Source: Allacma fusca (taxonomy: Eukaryota; Arthropoda; Collembola; Symphypleona; Sminthuridae). From it: a DNA stretch of 64,000 nucleotides. Position numbers and translations under genes: made by a program. Of the stretch, positions 59,847 to 64,000 are shown piece after piece; the stretch's first letter is position 1, and each line of letters starts with the position of its first letter. The stretch is taken from NCBI GenBank assembly GCA_947179485.1, contig OX359245.1:53865067-53929066 (forward strand), given 5' to 3'. The notes beneath the pieces are model-generated. The model was not told the origin of the DNA, made no database searches, and saw nothing but the letters and a program-made list of their open reading frames with translations.

Positions 59847-60936
59847 ATGTTCATCCGAGCTGCGTTGGTTCTGTGCGTCCTGGTGCCATTGGCTACCTGT
59901 TGGACCGGCAAAATTGTCTTTCAAGATGAATTTGATGGCAATTCCTTGGACACGAGCAAATGGGAGTATGAAACAGGCTGCTCTGGTAAGAACAATTTAA
60001 TTTACAATTAACAACTAAATTTTAAAAATAATACATAAGTGGTAATTGTACCATATGTGGGCAAAATTTAATAAAAATGTTCCATGGCTGGGCAATATTA
60101 AAACAATTGTGACAGCATATTTTGGGCGGGAATAAAATTTAAAATGTATCAAAACACAAAACACCTGAAAGAGAGAACAAGTGGTTCAAATTTTTAGAAA
60201 TGCCCTTCAAAATTCAGGAGTAAAATTGGGAATGAGATTATATTTATTGTGAAGTGAATTTTAAAATAATTCAGGTTACGGCTCCGGCAATTTGGAATGC
60301 TACGTCGGTGGGACGAATAACGTCCAGGTAAGGGGCGGGAATTTGGTAATTACGGCGAAAGTTGAGTCCCGTGACGGTAAAGATTACACTTCAGGGCGGA
60401 TCCGCCAAAAAGGGCCGGGATTTGCGTACGGGGCATACGTGGCGAGGATGAAGCTCCCCAAAGGGAAACATTTATGGCCTGCATTCTGGATGCTGAAGGC
60501 GACGGGGTGCAAATTTGAGGAAATTGACATTATGGAGTACCGGGGTCAGGAAGTGTCAAATGTGGAGCTGTCCGCCCATTATGGGCGGAGCTGGGACGCC
60601 CTAGTCTCAAAAGGCTACTTGAGAACAGTCAATGGGGTGGACTTGAGTGCGGACTTCCATGAATATGCTGTCCTATGGCTGGAGAAAAAGTTGGAGTGGT
60701 ACGTCGACAATGTTAAATTATCCGAGCTGACCCTGGAGCCTAATGAATGGCGAAATGGACAAAATACCCCTTGTGGAGATAATATTCAACCATTTGCAGA
60801 ATTGAATAATTTTGTTTTTAATATGGCCGTCGGAGGAGCATTTTTTGACAATCATGGGGATTTGACCGTCCCTGAAGCAAGACAATGGCCAAAAAATACT
60901 TTTGAAATTGACTATGTCCGAATCTACCAGGATTAA
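59847..60936 (+). CDS. Secreted GH16 beta-glucanase (laminarinase type)
   Basis: Exons 59847-59985 and 60275-60936 join in phase 1 to give 266 aa. A signal peptide (MFIRAALVLCVLVPLATCW) is followed by a single GH16 fold: VFQDEFDGNSLDTSKWEYE, GRIRQKGPGFAYGAYVARMK, HLWPAFWML, then EEIDIMEYRG. The catalytic signature E-x-D-x-x-E is intact (Glu129 nucleophile, Asp131, Glu134 acid/base). Downstream are FHEYAVLWLEKKLEWYVDN and FEIDYVRIYQD. The family hydrolyses beta-1,3(-1,4)-glucans of fungi, algae and plants. Many insect relatives (beta-glucan recognition proteins) have lost these residues, so digestion or active defence is more likely here. The intron and AATAAA at 60965-60970 show that it is a eukaryotic gene. 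I used the ATG before the signal peptide, not an upstream in-frame ATG at 59667. Confidence 0.92.
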
Positions 60937-60970
60937 AAATTTTATCTGAAATACTTACCCTCAAAATAAA

Positions 60971-62910
60971 TTTTGTCCAGAATTTGTGACAAAAAATAAA
61001 ATTCCAAACACGGCTTTTCATATTAAAAATTTGGCATTAAAATTTACCCGCGAATTTCAAATTTTGTCATTCAAATTACATGGTCTCAAAGCAGCATAGG
61101 CTGTATGGAGGGCGCTTTAAATCTGTCACTTTTGCCCATTCCTTCATTTGATTGTTGTGACAATACGAGTTGACCCAGGTCAGTTTTGATCATTTAAAAA
61201 ATATTTATAAAACCATTCCCTTGGAAATGGGGGAATTGAAAATTGTACATTTTCAGTATTTGATATTCACTTCGGCCCTAAAAAATAGATATAAAATATC
61301 TTGTGAGAATAAATGGAAGCCTGGAAGGTCACAAGTAATTTATTGTTTGAATAAAGCTCCGCTTCTCCCCTTGACTGACGTCATACGTGGATGATAAATT
61401 GCTTCGCCCCTGTAACCTTGGGGCATTTGAGAAAATGCTGTGAGGATGAAACTTTGAGGTGGTTTCTCAAGCGGCGTTAAAATTGATAAAATTCCAAACG
61501 AACGGGTTTCCTAATATGCAAATTTTTGACCATATACACAAATATCTGGAAATTTCTCAGTTCAACGGGTACACTAAGCTCAAATCAATTTTTATGATCA
61601 GGGCCCATTTATATACACCATGAAAAACAATGCATTAAAATATGCACCCTGTCCGGTAACACCTGTCATAAGGAACAGTCCCAAGGCTAACGGGATGATT
61701 AACCACAAAGTAATTGTCTTCGATCTCGCTCAAAACTTTTGCAGACAGTCTTTCAAGCCAGCCGTACAAAAAGAATTTAACCACATAACATCAACAGTCC
61801 TAGTCAACCTGCTATAAAATCATACAACTATACGGACAGCTCTCACTGCGCAAAACTCCATACAAAAAATAATAATTGGGACGAAAATATGTACAAAATT
61901 TGCATTTATCCAAATGTTAATTTTCAAGTTATTTTTAAATCCTTAGTTTTAAGGGCGTTACCCCTAATTTTTTAAAACTCTTTTCCAAGGAAAAATGACC
62001 GTAAAAATGTATGGAAATAGCCCCAAAGGAGGAGACACAGCTTGAGAGGAAACCAGTTCAAAAGTCTAATGTCCTGATTTGATTCAGTGCCAGCTTAACT
62101 AAAAAAAGTGATGCAGGAAAAATTTTAAGCAAATTTATTTCTGCCCATATTAAATTCCTAGAGCAAAATATTTTCTTACTTCAAATCTCTGGTGCTGACA
62201 GAATTTTTCCTTGGTAAATAAATTGCGCATTTGACCGCAGATAAAACAAATCGAATTTACAATTCATATCTGCGCATCACACAATAATTTTTATTTTCTG
62301 TCGGAAAAACATTTACGAGCGTCATCAGCTCTGCAAGGAACATTTTCTAATGTATAAATTAATTTAGTGGCAAAATGCGTAAAATTTATTGAGTATTGTA
62401 CAAATAATGTATTGGTTTTGAGCCAGGTTTTTCGTGTATTGTTGTTTACTTTACATTTGTTGTTTGGATTGATTTTTTAATTGTTATTGCTACAACAAGT
62501 TTTATGGCGTGAGATAATCTGTGGTATGGGCAGAAAAAAGACGCTTTGAGATTAAGAGGGATTTTCTCGATTGCCTTCACCTTGATCGTGAGCCTCAATA
62601 TTGAGACTGACCTACCCCATGCTGTAATGTTTTCGATTTTTAGCGTGCAGTCGGAAGTGAATTTATTTTACCTTCGGGCACATTCTTGTAGTACTGCCGG
62701 AGCTATGGATTGACAAACGTCATTGGGGATTTTAGAGGAAATTGCGCATATTTTAATGGTAGGAATATTTACAGCATTTCTTGCTCTGGACATATTTTAG
62801 ATAACAAATTTGGGATAACTTGCATAAATTTGTGGGGATCTAACAAACTTAGGGTAATTTTAGTCATTTTCGTTTTTTTGGTACTTTTGGGGAAATTTTT
62901 TCAAAACTGT
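60971..62910. other. No gene seen
   Basis: About 1.9 kb of AT-rich DNA downstream of the glucanase. The short open frames show no domain, signal peptide or splice support. Confidence 0.5.
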
Positions 62911-63055
62911 GGCGCTGTGAGTAATATTTGTGCGGAATTAGCCAATTTGAGGCTATGTGAGTAATATTGGGGTGACTTTTTGCAAATTGGGGCAATGTGA
63001 GCAATATTGGGGGAGATTTTGCCAAATTGGGGTACTGTGAGAAATATTAGGGTTT
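62911..63055. repeat. Minisatellite, about 40-bp period
   Basis: Three to four degenerate units begin with 'tgtgagtaatattggggtga' and contain 'gcaaattgggg'. No function is evident. Confidence 0.65.
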
Positions 63056-63282
63056 TTTTCAGAAAATTTGCTGCAATTTTGCTAATTGTGGCTCAAATAT
63101 TTTCCAAATCCCCCAAAATATCCATAAAATTTTGAACAAACTTTGGATGAATAATAAAAGGGAAAACGCATTTGACAAAAATTAACTTGAGGACAAGATT
63201 CCCTAAAATTGCAACAAAAAAAGTAAGCCAAGGTTTCACTGGAAAATACTTTCCCGTAATTTGTACTGGTTCCCAAGAATTT

Positions 63283-63610
63283 TTATGCGTCAAGTTCCCC
63301 AGTTAATTTCCTTAGGAAAGTAATTCCCAATGTATAAATTTCTTTGATAGTATCTCCGCTGATTTTAGCTGATACGGAATCCGGTCCAATGTCTATACTC
63401 AGATCAGGGTCTGCAGAAATCCCCCTATCCATTTGGATAACCAGTTGAGGTTGGGCAAAATTTGCATATTCATTAATGTAAAGAAAGCATTTCCCCCGTT
63501 TCCCCACCTATTCATTACAAACCGGCTCACCTTGTAATCTTTTATCCCTTTCTTATACTCTGTAGAGTCATTTTCCCTTCCATTAAAAGTAAAATTATAA
63601 AAAACCCTCT
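63283..63610 (-). CDS. 3' end of an unrecognised minus-strand gene (partial)
   Basis: After a TTTTCAG acceptor (exon from 63610) the minus strand reads RVFYNFTFNGRENDSTEYKK and GIKDYK. From about 63495 another frame reads FLYINEYANFAQPQLVIQMD and SIDIGPDSVSAKISGDTIKE, ending KLTGELDA and a stop at 63283. Both parts look coding. They are joined either by a one-base indel in the CCCCC run near 63494 or by an implausibly short intron (about 23 bp). Upstream exons would lie beyond the window. No family is recognised; a frameshifted pseudogene is possible. Confidence 0.4.
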
Positions 63611-64000
63611 CTGAAAACCACTACAACTCCTATCCGATTGAATGAATTTGATTGCACAACTTAAACATATGTATGCTCATAGCATTAAAATAATGTAACA
63701 TCAGTTTAAGGGGGTAGTCCGTAAATTGTACATGAAATGTTACCCCTTAAATTTTATGATGTACAAACATAAACACAAATGTCGCTCGGCGAAATATGAA
63801 TTTGAACAGAAATTTTTACCACGACGCAAAATAGTTTTTTAAGGGAGTCTTGCATAAAAACATTTCACTTTATATTTATCCATTGTTTTAGACATGCTCA
63901 AGCTCAATGCTAATGGTCTAGGTTTTTCCACATACCGATTTGGCTTATGTTAATCCTTTTCTATCTATTTGATAAGAAGGAAATGGGGAATTTTACCTGA

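Overview
The window looks like nuclear DNA from an arthropod, most likely a basal hexapod such as a springtail. It is AT-rich and gene-sparse. Genes carry GT-AG introns with AATAAA signals. The recognisable proteins are animal ones: an SHP2/Corkscrew phosphatase, CYHR1/ZTRAF1, an ABHD13/Bem46-like hydrolase, gustatory-receptor-like 7TM proteins, a trypsin-fold protease homologue and a secreted GH16 glucanase. The springtail placement is inference; nothing in the window names a species.

Layout. 1-5.3 kb: diverged repeats, a CCTTC-rich hAT-like insertion, a chemoreceptor fragment and one unrecognised two-exon gene. 5.3-7.8 kb: a chemoreceptor pseudogene whose second exon is split by a P-like element (perfect 32-bp inverted ends, 8-bp target duplication, THAP relic). 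8.3-10.0 kb: a hAT-like element with TACCCG-rich ends. 14.0-15.1 kb: CYHR1. 17.5-33.0 kb: an old tandem duplication of about 7-8 kb, each copy holding a chemoreceptor gene and an ABHD13-like gene. Both receptors are intact, but the left hydrolase copy is a truncated, mutated pseudogene. Each copy has collected its own transposon insertions. 37.3-46.0 kb: a complete ten-exon SHP2/corkscrew gene. 47.0-48.7 kb: a serine protease homologue that has lost its catalytic His and Ser.

50.4-55.8 kb is the most novel part: four tandem single-exon genes for secreted, low-complexity proteins. They share only a short C-terminal motif built around two closely spaced N-glycosylation sequons. The stop codon of the second member touches the ATG of the third, in the same frame, with one downstream poly(A) signal. 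This suggests a dicistronic transcript or stop readthrough. A 0.7-kb cluster of the octamer CATTTTGC/GCAAAATG lies between members one and two.

57.6 kb to the end: an AT-rich minisatellite with alternating 33/30-bp units, a broken six-cysteine gene, a catalytically intact GH16 glucanase, another minisatellite and the partial 3' end of a minus-strand gene. Exon boundaries were read by eye from splice consensus, reading phase and protein similarity. No alignment, transcript or database search was available.
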